A stretch of 64,000 nt of DNA from Amphiduros pacificus. Taxonomy: Eukaryota > Annelida > Polychaeta > Phyllodocida > Hesionidae. The notes under the pieces were generated by a model. The model was not told where the DNA came from. It made no database searches and worked only from the letters and a program-made list of their open reading frames with translations. Position numbers and translations under genes: made by a program. This document shows positions 1 through 13,300 of this stretch, piece by piece; within the stretch, counting starts at the first letter, position 1; each line of letters opens with the position of its first letter. The DNA lies in assembly GCA_949316495.1 (NCBI GenBank), contig OX439000.1, positions 9,364,501 to 9,428,500 on the forward strand, in the 5' to 3' direction.

Positions 1-225
1 AAAGCGCGCTTTTCCATCACTAGAAATGGGAGACATTGAACATGAAATTTGTAGTACAAAACTTCCTATTGCAGTGGCTGTCTCTTTCACCATCATAATT
101 ATAAATGGCGCCAAAATTGAACACATTCTCCAATGTATATACATATTCAAGATTTAATTTTAGCATTGTCCTGTTATTGACGAAAAAAAACCCATAAAAT
201 TACAGAAAATACATAAAATACAGAA
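1..225. other. AT-rich intergenic or intronic DNA, no gene seen
   Basis: No open frame with coding character, RNA gene or recognisable repeat is visible. If the third SVWC gene is read correctly, this is part of its second intron. Confidence 0.4.
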
Positions 226-523
226 ATAATAAGCTCTCAGAATATGAGAAAAGGTGTCAAATTTGCAATAGAAAAAATTCAGATGACAAGAAATGTATTT
301 AAAGTAGACACAAATAGATTACCTCCGAGTGATATACATATTTAAGAAATATTTTAGTACCTTTCTCTTATTTAAGAAAAAATGAAATATATGAAAATTT
401 GCAGAGAGATATCAGTTAATCAATGAGGTAATCTATTTGTGTCTACTTTTAATACATTTCTTGTCATCTGAATTTTTCTATTGCAAATTTGACACCTTTT
501 CTCATATTCTGAGAGCTTATTAT
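226..523. repeat. Long inverted repeat (foldback), 100-bp arms
   Basis: The left arm at 226-325 is the near-perfect reverse complement of 425-523, and the arms are separated by a 99-base AT-rich spacer. I see about one mismatch and one indel over 100 bases, so the arms are young or kept alike by gene conversion. No terminal motif or target duplication was recognised. It could be a foldback/MITE-type transposon or an inverted duplication. Confidence 0.8.
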
Positions 524-1317
524 CATTTTTATGTAGCATTATGATTAGAACAACTTATTGGGGGATACTTTCTGAAATAACACTTGTTTGTTATATTTAA
601 GAAACTTTAAATATATTTAATGTCCGTCAATTTTCTTCTTTTGTCCACCTACCACATTCAAGCCATTTCTTACCAAATTTAGCTTGTTAATAAATCTCGA
701 AATATTCATGTCATTGGCCATAAAACTTTCATAGTTGTCGCAAAATCCACTCCAAAAAATGGTCCAGCTCTTCTGAAGCTACTATTCCCTTCTGAAGTTA
801 CTATTCCCTTCCGTCTTCTGATTAGAACCTTGAGAAGCACTCTTGACACTGCGCATTGACCTGCGCACTAGTGCGGATATGTAACCTGGTGCTGTTTCAT
901 GAACAGCCTTAAATACCTAACTTCTAAGTCAGAATTTTACATGTATTTGGCCATTGGCAGCCAATTAAGTTCTTGAAGTTCTGGTGATATGGCCATCATC
1001 ATTCTGGATAGTATTTTAGATTTTCTGATATGAATAATGTTTGCCATGAGTTGGCGATCAAGCAGTAATACCTGAAAAGTCTTTTACAACAAAAAAACAT
1101 GTATCCGATTAATATTTTTAATATTATATAATGATAGTGATCGTACGTTAAATTATGTTAAGATTTTGAAAAATAATGATAAAAGAAATAGAAAATGAAT
1201 CGGAATACACATTTTTTAAATTAATAAATGACACAACATATTGTTATTTCAAATTACGTCAGCCAGAGTTGAAATAATATTCTTAACAATGAATGAACTA
1301 TGATGTTTAGCATCTAC
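524..1317. other. Non-coding stretch, no gene seen
   Basis: AT-rich DNA with a short local duplication near 771-812, where a 'CTTCTGAAG' phrase recurs. There is no coding or RNA signal. It is probably intron 2 of the third SVWC gene on the minus strand. Confidence 0.4.
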
Positions 1318-4300
1318 CTGTATTCGATGCTGTAGTTAGCGTAGTACCCGTGGTGACACCTGGTGAGGTCGCATTGCCCCTCATTGCGCCACACTTCCCC
1401 ATCCTGTCTGATGCCACCCATGTCATCCTCGCAGGGAGCCCCTGCAAATATAATGAAGATCTCAATCCTTTTGTGCACTGTCTAAAATGGTTAAAAACAC
1501 TACATTTTGACGAGATACATAATGTAAAATATAAATATAATATATACATAATCTTTATATCACAGATATTAACAAAATCATTTTACAAAAAAAAAGTTTT
1601 GTTTATAATAAATATGTATAAATTATTTCAAAGACTTTAAATGTCATTTGATGTTTGTGGTTCTTGATAGATAGATCAATGACCTTAGTACACAAGAGCT
1701 CCACCGATTGGTTATGAAGTCCTGTTTTGGTTTTAAAACAATACTATCACAGAAGTATTTACAGTATTAAATAAAGTGCGTAAATCTTGTAATATCCTGA
1801 ATCCTAACAATATCAAAATCGATACATTCAATCAAAACATAAGATAAGATAAGATAAGAAGTGTATTTATTTAGCAATCTAAACGATTGAAGACTTACAA
1901 TAATACAGAGTTAAAGTTAAAATACAAAGTTAGAATTAAAAATACAAAGTTAGATTACAAAATACAAAGTTAAATTACAAAATACAAAGTTAAATTACAA
2001 AATACAAAGTTAAATTACAAAATACAAATATAAGGTACTATTACTAAATGGCAAATATTACAAATACAAGTCAATGCATGTATAAATTAAACAAATAATG
2101 GGTTCTGTAAGTGTGATGATGCGTATATAATGAAACTTCCCATGGCTCTGTTTGTCCTTACTTGTGGAACTTCATACTTGTATTGTGACCTTAGGTCGTG
2201 TGTATAGTCTTTAGTGTCTGGAAGCAGGTGATGGATCTTATGGTTTTCATTTTGCATTTTTTCAAAGTATGTTTTACACAATAACACTCTTCTTACTGAA
2301 AGTCTATCTAGGTTGCTAACAGAAATGGCTTCATCATAGTCCAATGTGGGATACATAATCTTGAGTGCTCGTTTCTGGATCAGTTCAATATCGTTAGAGA
2401 GGCCACTGTTTAAGCCAGGATGCCATACCTGGCAGGCATATTCAAGTAGTGACCGAATGTGTGCAATGTATACTTTCTTGAGGTGGTCCACTGGTGCTTT
2501 ACATCTGCGCAAGACAGTTAGGAAGTATAGTCTTTGACTGGCTTTAGCAGTGATGGCCTTAACATGGTGGTCCCATTTGAGATCACTTGAAATTATGAGA
2601 CCTAAGAGCTTTGCTTTATTGACCCGTGCGATTATGTCATCACCAATATGTAGTGGCTCTAAACTAGGCAACGTTTGTGAAAAGCATATGAGACTTTCTT
2701 TTGTTTTTATTGGGTTTAGCTGAGTGTCATTATCATCTGTCCATTCTTCTAGACTATCCATAGCTCCTTGCATCTGACTTGCATCTGACAGTTTGTGGCC
2801 AATTTCAAGAATAGAAGTGTCATCAACAAACTTTATTCCTTCACATGGTTGCTGGAATTGGAGGTCATTTATCATAATGAGGAAAAGTAAGGGGCCCAGT
2901 TTCGTACCCTGAGGCACGCCTCCATTTATGGTCACCCACTCTGACATCACATTTCCTAATTTCACTCTCTGCATTCGGCCATGAAGAAATGAGGTAATCC
3001 ACTCAGTGAGGATAGGAGGAACACCAAGGTCTATCATTTTCCTCACTACAATGTTATGGTTTATGTGGTCAAAAGCCTTTTTGAAGTCCACTAGTACTAG
3101 TCTCACATATGTGCCAGGATCGTCTGTAGCTGTATATGCTTTATGCATTATATATATGAGAGCGTCCACAGTTGAAGAGCCTGGCAAAGCACCAAACTGG
3201 TTCCAGTGCAGTTTGTCCTTAACAATGTCTAACACCCATTTGCAGACAAAACCCTCTGTGACTTTAGAGAGATTTGGTGTCAGACTTATGGGTCGAAGGT
3301 CATTCTCCACTGTCTTTGGTGGTGATACTTTAGGTATTGAACAAACATCAGCTGATTTCCAGATAACAGGTACTTTACGTTGACTTAGTGAGGTGTTTAT
3401 TATTGCAGCGATTGGTCCAGCCACGAGCCAACAGAAGTCCCGCAATATCCAATTAGGGATTCCATCTGGACCCAGAGCTTTGTGTGTTTTCAGGTGTCCT
3501 AACTGCCATTCTACATCCTCCTTACTAACAATGAACTCATCTGGGACAATGATGTTATCATGGCTGTGCAGGATCTCAATTGGGGTTAGGTCTGCACTGA
3601 CTGATTGTAAAAATGTGTTGATTGAATCAGCAAGCTTTTGAGTGTCACCATTGAACTTTTCATTAGCCAAGCACTCAAGTGAGTCCTTCTTTTTTGTGCC
3701 TAGGATGGTACCCATACGAGCCCAAAATTTCCTGGTGTTTCCTACATTACATACATCATTTTGGTAATATTTGGTTCTTAGCATGGGTGTAAGTCTGTTT
3801 ATCTTATTCCGTAATTGTCTGAAGAGTGACATGTTTTTGGTGCAAAATGCTATTTGTCTTTTGTTAATGAGATCCAGGTAATGGTCAGTTACCCATGGTT
3901 TGTCGTTACTATTCCTTTCTTTTGTTTGGAATGGCATGTGCGTGTCAAGTATACCAGTGACAGCTTGGTAAAAGTACTCCAGCTGATCTGTTGTGTCTGT
4001 CATGGCATACAGGGGTTCCCACTTTATCTTTTGAAGATCATTAGAAAAAAGGGCCCTTTCATTTGCCCCTGCTTTACGGGCAGTTCTTGTAACTTTGGTT
4101 GGGCCTTTATACTCCTTGTCCAGTTCTGGCAGGAATAGGACCACTCTGTGGTCTGATGAGCCAACTTGGGGGATAACATCCACATGTCTGTAGGGGCTGG
4201 GGATACTTGTGTATACCTTGTCCAGAATGGCATCTTTCCTTGTGGGTTTTGTCACTACTTGTTTCAGCTTGAAGGCACTTTTTAGATAACTTTCCTTATA

Positions 4301-7300
4301 AGTGTTAAAATCACCAGCCAGGACAATGGCAGTGTGTGGGTGTTTTTGACGTATATGATCAAGACTTTTACTAATATGTTGTGTTAGGGTGAAGTTGTTG
4401 GCTTTTGGCGGGTGGTAAATGGCTCCAATGGTGATGTTTGGGAAGTCTCTTGGCATTCTTTTTGGTTTAACAGTCAGCCATACAGATTCAATGTCTTCAT
4501 CCTGGAGATCTTCCCAGACTGATCTGTTTATGTTTTCTTTGATAAACACGACAACCCCACCTCCTCTTTTTCCATACCTGTCATTTCTTAGGGGCTTATA
4601 TCCTGTAATGGCAATTGATGAGTCAGGGATGTCATCATCCAGCCATGACTCCGTGATAATGGCTACATCAATGTGGTTTACATGCAGTACTGCGTGGAGT
4701 TCATCTACTTTTTTGGGTAAGGATCTAAGATTGGTATTGAGGATTCGTGGTAAGTTCCATTTTAGTGTGTTGACAGGTATAAGGTTAATGGCACATGAAC
4801 CGGGCTGGGACTTTGATTGGTGATTGTCTAATCTTCTTGTGATCATGACTGGTATTGAGTGTGTGACTGATTGATCAATTGAGTGCGTGACTGATTGGTC
4901 AAACATTGCATTGGTATCAGTGTCTTGTTCAAACCTTGGAGTGGCATCCATGTCCTTTAGGTCAGTGCTATTGTGTACACATTCATGAGGGTCTGTGTGT
5001 ACTCCAGTTACGGCACTACCTTCTTGGCCAGCCTCCTAATAGCAGTCATAACAGTCTTTTTCCTTGTGGCCAAGCCCATCACAGGCTCTGCACACAACAG
5101 GCCTGCCATGCCTGCAATCCCCCTGGCTGTGTCCTTCTTCCCAACAGAAAAAACAGCGTCCTCTATAGTCTCTTGAGTCTCTTGATGTCAGGTAATCCCT
5201 ATTGTACTCCTCATTGTGGTAATAGCTATCATCATATTCTACCCAGCCTCCTTCAGCCCGTTGCTGATGTCTGGGGAAGTTATTGTAGCCATTTGCATGC
5301 CTGTATCCACCACCAGAGCCCTGGTAATTGCCCCTATGGCGGCCCTGTGGATAGGGGGTTTCCCCTGTGTGTACTCCAGCCCTTTGCTGGCCGTTGTGAG
5401 TGTTGTTTCTGCCATCAGGGCGCTGGTACTGGCTCCCCTGGTCACTATGGTGTCTCCTATTTCCCATCCTGTTGTTTTGGCCGTAATCCTGCCTGCCAGG
5501 ACCTCCTGGGGGTGCCCTGCCTTGTGCAGGGCCTCTGGGGCCTCCCTGGCGCCCCTCAGCTTCAAAATCCCGCCTTCCTGGTCTGTTTCCTGTTTGCTGT
5601 GGTCTCCTGCCTTTGTTGTGTGGCTTGTAGAAATCTGTAACTCCAGGCTTCTTTCTCAATCCCAAATGACAAGCTACCTTGTTGGTGCCTGACTTGGTCA
5701 GATGAGGCCCTTTGTCTATCAGGTACCCATCATTTACCTCTCCTGTGGCAAGGGTAAAGATAGGGTCATTGTCCACATATTTGCAATCAGGCATTTCTTC
5801 ACAAAGTGCCACAAATCCTGCATTTATCAGCCCTACTCTGTCCTTGGCATCATCAAGTCTTGGGCAGATGCTAGAGAAGGTGACATGAGATGCCATCCCT
5901 TTGGCTTTCTCAATCAAGGCTTTTGCTTTCTCTACAATGCCATCTATGGTCTCCTCTGTAGAGGCATTGTTGGTACCTGCAACAATGGTGATGTTGTGAT
6001 ACTCTGTGTCCTTTTTGAATTTATCCAAGTCTGATGCTACCATATCCACAGTAGCACCACCATGACAATGTACTATGGTATTGACAAGCTTCTCCTGATC
6101 AATGTCTCTTATCATTGAGTCACCAATTAGTAAGTCCTGGTCTTCATTTCTTCTGTAAGAGGCCCACGATTTGGCCTTCATTTCTGCATCAAGTGTGGCT
6201 ACCTTGGCCCTCAGTTCAATGTTCTCATCAATAAGTTTTTTGCACTGACCTTCTTTCACTTTCATTGTCTCCTCCAGCTCCTGTATTTTCTTGGCCTGTT
6301 GTCTGTATAAATCCGTGAGTTCCTTGTGCATGTTAGCCATCTTGGTTGGTATACCCTCCAGGGTCGCTTTCATGGCCGCCATCATGGCTGGCATCTTCCT
6401 ACACTGCAGGCATGTAAACATGGCGGTCAGAGTCTCAGGATCCTGAGTGATGCATTTTATGTGGAACCACTCCATACAGGCTCCACATTGTATGGATTCC
6501 CCTACATCCGTCCCTACATCTTTCCTACCAAACTGGCAGGCTCCATCATATCTGCACATGTTAGGTCCACCATCATGTACCTCCTTCAAACTGGTATCAT
6601 CTCCCGCCATTTTGCGTGAACAATGAAGGCTGCAGGCTCCTATGCCCAGACAAAGTTAAATCCGTCCAAAAGTCCACATATAATGTTGCAAATCACATTA
6701 AAACTTCTCTGTTGATAAAGCACATCATTAGCTGCGTATTGGTATCTTAAGTGTCATTTTAGTACAATTTAATTCTGATGTAATTGATGAAGATTTATGG
6801 CAATCCAGGAGCAATTAGGAAACACGTCTGCACCCTCCGACACACACACTCCAGTTTGATATTCAAAGCCCTTTGACAACCAATACACTGAGGCTGATCT
6901 TCGCCTTTAAGAAGATAGCAGTGTGTCAAACGACTATGTCCTAACCTTATATGACTTAAAACAGTCTCTTTCTTCGGTTCTTCCGACAAGCATCTTTAGT
7001 TTTCCATGAACAGGCTTGATTTCATGCAATTTATTAAAATTATTTCCGTCCCAGTGTAATTGCCACTTAAGGTCTATAATCCACAATCAGTTTGAAGCAT
7101 CGGGAGAGAACTTCGTGTGGTCTCGTATATTTACGTAACTGCCTTCGGCTCTGCATGCTCTGGGGGATTCCAGGATGAGAGTGAGGCTATGACGTCAGTG
7201 GGGGGTATTTCTCATACAGCACACATGGTGTCCAGCTGCAATAACTGAGTTGAACCCGTTTTAACGGTAGTTAAAACGGGTTCAATTTTAATAATAAAAG

Positions 7301-10300
7301 TTTAAGACTAGCTGGTTAAGTTTACTTTTTCTGTGCTAAATTAACAAATAACATGACTTTGAACACATTTAAGCCAAAAAAACATAAGTCTGTCCCAGTG
7401 TTTCATTGTGGATTATAGACCTTAAATACATAAAAATAGTAATATGTTTCTTAACCTCTGAATAAAGAATAAGCATATTTATTGTGCGTTTGTCCATTGC
7501 TGCTTTGGCAGCTTGGTCAGCAACCTCATTTCCATGAATTTCAACATGTTTCTTTAGTTTTTACAGTGTTATCACCAGTTCTATTGTGGTGATCCAAAGG
7601 TCTTGGGTTCAATCCCTGGCCATGCCAAGATTGAAATCATAATACAATTTCACACATGGGCTGAGGCTCGTGCCTAAAGGGTTAACCCTTTGTCCTTGTA
7701 AATCTGTGACCGGGTGGGTTGTCGTGCCAAGGACCAGCGACATGATAATTCAGTGAGGCAACTCTATCTGCAACAAGTAGGTCCCATCACAAAATTACTG
7801 AAATAATGTTTAAAGTGATGTAGAACCGCAACTAAGAAAATATATAAACAAGTGCTGATTTTAAAAAAAAACAAGCTGGCATAAGTTTGCAAAATCTCAT
7901 GGCAAAACCACGAACATTTTCTTACTCTACCACGCACTCACAAATCACTTCTCATAGAAAAGCGCTATCTGACGTTGTAACCAGAAACTACATGCCAAAA
8001 TCATGGCCATCATGGACCGATAATAGGTGTATGTTCCATAGACTTACAGCTTAATCACATTAAAACCTCGAACATTCTTAAGTCAAAACAAATGCGAGCG
8101 AAAAAATATTGTCATCTAAACTTTCATTACTGGATGGTTTCGTGGATGCAAATGTTGGTAGGTTTATTACTGGGGTAGAGGGTGTTGGAGTCTGAGTGGA
8201 TGCTCCCAAAGATTTCGAGGTATTTGTAAAAAAAAAGGAATAATCTTTTTCATTGATTGGCGATATAAATTCAGTCTGAACTGCTGGAATTGGTCGGGAC
8301 TGTGATCGTCGTCAAGCTCTGTTCTTGTGATCCTCGCCTTTTCTACTGTTCAGTCTGAATTGCTATTGCTTTTGTTTCTTTATTTTTTACAGTGCAAGCA
8401 TAGGATGCTTTGGTATTGTTAAAACATTCGACAGGTTTATGCACCTCTGAAAATGAAATGCTTCAGTATGGTGTATTTGCTGAATTTCCTTCTCTTTTAA
8501 AAAGGAGGGATAATTCCATGAATACTATGCTCTGCGGTACATCTCGGGCATGTTGCATTCCCTTTGCATCGATCAGATAAATGTCCATAGCTCTGACATT
8601 TGAAGTGGTGCAGAGGGTTTGGAATAAAAACATCAACTCTTAAGTTTAAATATTGCTGCTTCCAATGTCAGACAAATGTATTTATTGGAACTTTTGCACC
8701 ATCCTTTTTAAAATAAATCTGTTTGCAATTGACAACATCTTGATCTTGTAGTTCATCCAATATTCTTCTCCACAAACTCCTGCTAAATCTGGTCAACTGA
8801 TTACTCTTATTGTTGACGGTTTTGTGAGCTGTTATGATAATTGTGGTCAATATTCGGCATCGTAGAAGATTGTCTGTATGGCTTTTTTTTGCTCAACCTC
8901 AATCGATGATTTATTACCATTTTTTAAAACTGTTCTCGAGAACCTGGCAATGCCACATTTGTGTGCCATATTTGTGTTTTTTAAATTTCTTCAGTTGGGT
9001 CCCCTACCCACCACTTAAATCAGAGCTGGGCCTAATTTGATCTGTCCATCTGGTGAAAATCTGGATCCAATACAGGCGTGTTGCAACTGGACCGGTATGA
9101 CTGCCAAACCAGCCCAGTGCTCAACCTGTCAAGATTCCATATCCCCCACATCACGGGTTGCATCCCACAGCAAACAGGATGCTGATTCAGTTTTACGATA
9201 CACTGCGGGGCAGTGGGGCTATTCTTCAACCCCCGCACCCAGAGGGGAGTGAAGAGGTGAAAGTATTCTCCCTTATTGTATTGCCCAAAGCATTATCACC
9301 TGTTGTATTACCTTGAGAATTATTTGTGATACCTGTAGCCAAACATTGAAAGCACTGAATCCAAGATGGCTAAAAGTTGGTTGAAAATTGCATCAAAATC
9401 TCTTAGAGGCCTAACGCATATCATGTGAGGCCAAATAAAACCTTGGCTAATCTTGACTTGGCTTTCGTTATAAACCTGTCTTTTTCTGTGAGGGTACATA
9501 TTCCCGGCCAATCAAGTTGCTGTCACTTGAACTGATCCGCTTCAGTTGTTTAAACAAGTTTGACTTTGTGCAGTGGGTAACCATTATTGATTATTGAGGA
9601 GTGTTCTGATTGGTTCATTTGTCACCTAAATATAGAACAGGAAAACCCTAAACAACGACCAATAAAAACATAATAGAATGATGATGTATTTCCAGCTGCT
9701 GCCGAGATGTGTGGTTTGTTTGTTTGGGGTTTTACATCACTTTCAACATTATTTCAGTCATTTCGTGATGAGACCTACTAGTAGCAGATATAGTTCTGCC
9801 TCACTGAATTGTCATGGCGCCGGTCTTTGACATGACAACCCACCCGGTCACAGATTTACAAGGACAACGGGTTAACCTTTCGGCATGAGCCTCATGCGCC
9901 ACAGCCCTTGAAACTCACTGGTCAGTCAGGTGTGATAAGAATGTTTGCTTTAAATTCTCATGTGATAAACACATCAGTGTTTAGAAAAAAAACTAACAAT
10001 ATTCAAGAGGCAATATTTTATTTATCACATTCAAATAAATGTAAAATCATGTTTTTGGTCCAATAATATCATCATCACAATACATGTAGAATGTAGATAT
10101 AAAATGTAAACACCATAAATAAAGCATAAAAAATAACAAATTAAATTAATCTGTTAAAGCTATTGTAGAAAATAGCAACAAATAAATAACACATAATATC
10201 GATATGCGAAGAGTAACCTTTTGCATTTAAATTGTTAAAATTGCCTTTATATTGATACAAATGATCAGTTTGTTTACGTGGGATCCACTGAAATATATAT

Positions 10301-13300
10301 TCTATGAAAACAATAGACTTATATCCAGACTTATATTAAAAGTTTTTAAGTGTCTATTTTAAAAACAACTAACCATAATAACATATTCCATATCATATTC
10401 CAAGTCATACTCATTAGAATAACGGTTTTTGTTATAATGTTGTTTTGGTCGAATATTCGATGAGGCTTAGTCCAAGTGCACGCGGTCTACAGCACAGGTG
10501 CATCCTGTTACGACAGTTTCCACTGATTCTTCGAATGTGTATATGCCCTGGGAACATCCGTTGATCTGGAGAACCGGAAGTTCATGCTCGATAGGGTAGC
10601 AACTGGTCCATTGATGTACAGGTCTCTGGTTTGTGCTATGACATCGGTTGCCCTGGTAAGAACAGCATGCACGGGTGACGATCCTGCTGGGGACCCTGGC
10701 TGGGTTGAAGTCTACAAAGATGTCATTGAGGCAGGTAGGCGTGTTGACTCCATACGATGGTTGGTCAGGGCATGAAGGAGAGGTCTCGCATATGGAGGAG
10801 ACGTCATCAGGTTTGGGATACACCACGAAATTAGTGACAGTTGTTCCTGAGCAAGTGGAATTATGGAAACCTCCTGGTACGCCGGAGTTAAGCTGCAGTT
10901 CTAAGAATCTGTCGATGGTAGTTTGTGAGTGAGTGCAACTGCCCCCGCAAGCTGATTCCACAATAGGCAGTGGCCCTGAGCTTGAAAGCTCCAAGACTGA
11001 CAGCAATATGAAGACAACTACTTGCGTGAATTGGTAGATTTCAGAATACATTCTTGTTGTAGCAGCGGTGTGGTTTAAAATGGTCAAGTTTCTTGTTACG
11101 ATAGTTCTGTTGGTGTTATTTCTGTTTTGTTCTTGTGTCGATATTACTGATTTTGTATTCGTTCTTTTATATATACTAAATCAATGCCAGGCTTTGGAAA
11201 AGTACCAATTGCGTATTTTTCCTTTTGTCAAGAATAAGGACGTCAAATTCCATTAGTTTTAAAATACATTTTTGGAATCTCTTTTTGGTTTACCGAGTTT
11301 TACAATTAACACGTGTACACAAATGGGTTAAATTTGTACATTAGTATCATCGTAGGAGTATTGACCAACTCCAAATTAGAATGCTTTATTGCTTCCTGGA
11401 TTGATAATAACGGTGCATTAAGCAGTTTATCCCCGGGTCTGATACAGGTGCGCATTATCTTATCTTGTGAAATCATTTACTTTCTGAAGACTTTAATGAT
11501 TGCGTTTCACTCAAATAAACGGAGCTATTTTTATATTTTCGCTATAAGATTAAAATACCTCATTTAATATCAGTAACAATGTAATTCCTAAAAGATATAT
11601 GTATTATGCTCATATCCATGAAATAGTAAATAGCTGATGTTGCAGTTATGCATACAGGAAGTCAATATGCATACTGTATTAAGGTGGGCATGGTCGTCAT
11701 GTGTCATGCTTGATTATTTGAATAAAGAAACGCATGTGATTGGTAGGCAATTTGTTTAACTTGTGTAATGAGCAAGTTTTATGAAGAACTTTTCACATCA
11801 TCTTAAAACTTGAATATGTATGTTGAATTATTAACATGAAAATCAAGTGAGTCATTCTGAAAGGAGTAATCCCATTTTCTCAGCCATTTTTCATTTTTGT
11901 GGATTATCAAAAAAGATTCTTATCGATACAAGGAGGAAGGTACAAACTGTTTATATATATATAGACTTATTTATATCCATCACACAAACAAGACTTTGTA
12001 AGTTTAAGTATGAACATGAAAAGTTGCACAGTGTCCTCCAGCATGGGAAGCAAACAGATATTCAGACAAGCATTTCTGCCTTTGGTATGTATTGTATTTT
12101 ATGTAATATAAGATATTGTTTTCTCCTGAGACTCCCTTAAAAGACTATTTCTTTGTGACAAAGTTGTATAAAGTCTACTCCTGTTATATAAGTCAGAAAA
12201 TAATGATATTAATGAAGTCTTACTATTATTATCGACATCTTATTGTTATCAGTTATATGAGAAGGTATAAATGTGCCAATAACCAATTCTGCTGCATGGA
12301 TTGACTTGATCCTGAACTGAAAGATCATGATATTAAAGCATTCATGAAATCACAGAGGTCACAGGCAATTTTACAGAAATTTGGGGTATGCTTAAATGAT
12401 GGCCATGAAACTGATACAAGTAAACTATCTCACTAAAATCAACCAAAATACACTGGCCATGGTTATTGAATTGACTGTATTCTTTTGACCACCAGGTGGT
12501 TACATGTATACAAGCATGTGACCTCTATTGTGGTCTGTCAGGATGTTAGGCATGTACCACTGGACAAACATTAAAGGACAAACAGGGCTCTGTAATAAAT
12601 CACTCCATTGTCTCAATCTGAAGGTATCCCATGGTTACTAAGTCTTTACTGAGCAGGTGTTTGTACTAAATCACTGGTCATCTAAACAATGGATGATTTG
12701 GAATTTAGCAGAAGATTCATCCACTTTCAAATGGCACATGTAAGGCATATTTGATGGATAATAACATTTTAGCACAAAATTTGGGGTATAAACATTTATA
12801 TTATGCATGGCAAAAGTGCTTGGAAACCTCATTTCATGAAAGCTTTAAGAAGGGTGGAGGGGAAAAAACCCACTTGTTTCATCATTGATTTCATCATTGA
12901 TTACATCATTTTTATGGTTCTGTAGATCTGCTGGGTATGTGTCGTTTTCCTGATTGGGTTGCCAACAAGTCGTTCCGCTGCTGATGACAAGGTCTCATTT
13001 CTGGCCCCTGTTCAACAGTGTGATGCCAAAATTCCACCAAGCTGTAAAATGCCCTCAGACACAAAACAGAGATTTCTAGACCTCCAGAAAAAGGCTGGCA
13101 TCCCCGGAGCGTTTTATATGGCTGGTGATGTGAATGATATGTCGAGCCCTCCCGGAGAAGTGTATGTGGTGGGTTCCCTCAAGGTCCACATGCCCTTCAG
13201 CTTACATAACAGCAGTGACACTCTATCACAGTGCAGCAGCAAACCGGATGCGGAAGCTGACGATATCCACCTGCGATCGGACTGTCCACGGGCCGTGTAT

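Larger units (their letters stand above)
1840..6650 (-). mobile_element. Non-LTR retrotransposon (LINE), CR1/L2 group, nearly full length
   Basis: Two long uninterrupted ORFs lie in the order ORF1 (6610-5036) and ORF2 (4951-2087) on the minus strand, 84 bases apart. A 3' UTR follows with a 20-bp tandem repeat (about 1915-2030). The tail is a short (CTTAT)n-like repeat at 1840-1858, as expected for CR1/L2 elements that end in microsatellites rather than poly(A). Both ORFs are open throughout, so the copy is young. The 5' limit is uncertain and lies between 6611 and about 6780, where the relic of another LINE begins. The group name rests on ORF1 carrying PHD-like and esterase-like domains and on the ORF2 layout; Repbase-level classification was not possible. 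Confidence 0.85.
6780..8940 (-). mobile_element. Decayed I-type (RNase H-bearing) LINE relic with nested insertions
   Basis: Pieces of one minus-strand non-LTR element survive in order. An ORF1 stretch (about 8940-8090) shows ILDELQDQDVVNCKQIYFKK and a zinc knuckle with CQSYGHLSDRC and CPRC. An RNase H tail (about 7560-7450) shows HVEIHGNEVADQAAKAA. An ORF2 C-terminus (about 7066-6795) shows LHEIKP, then HIRLGHSRLTHCYLLKG with CIGC. Phrases of this kind are typical of I/Nimb-like elements with an RNase H domain. Endonuclease and reverse transcriptase are not visible, so the middle is lost. A SINE (7568-7836) and a TTAA-flanked MITE (7071-7421) interrupt it. Several stops and frame changes show that it is old. 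Confidence 0.65.

Noticed and set aside
4906-5692. Plus-strand frames of 244 and 158 aa
   Set aside because: They are antisense shadows of the G/Q-rich part of LINE ORF1.
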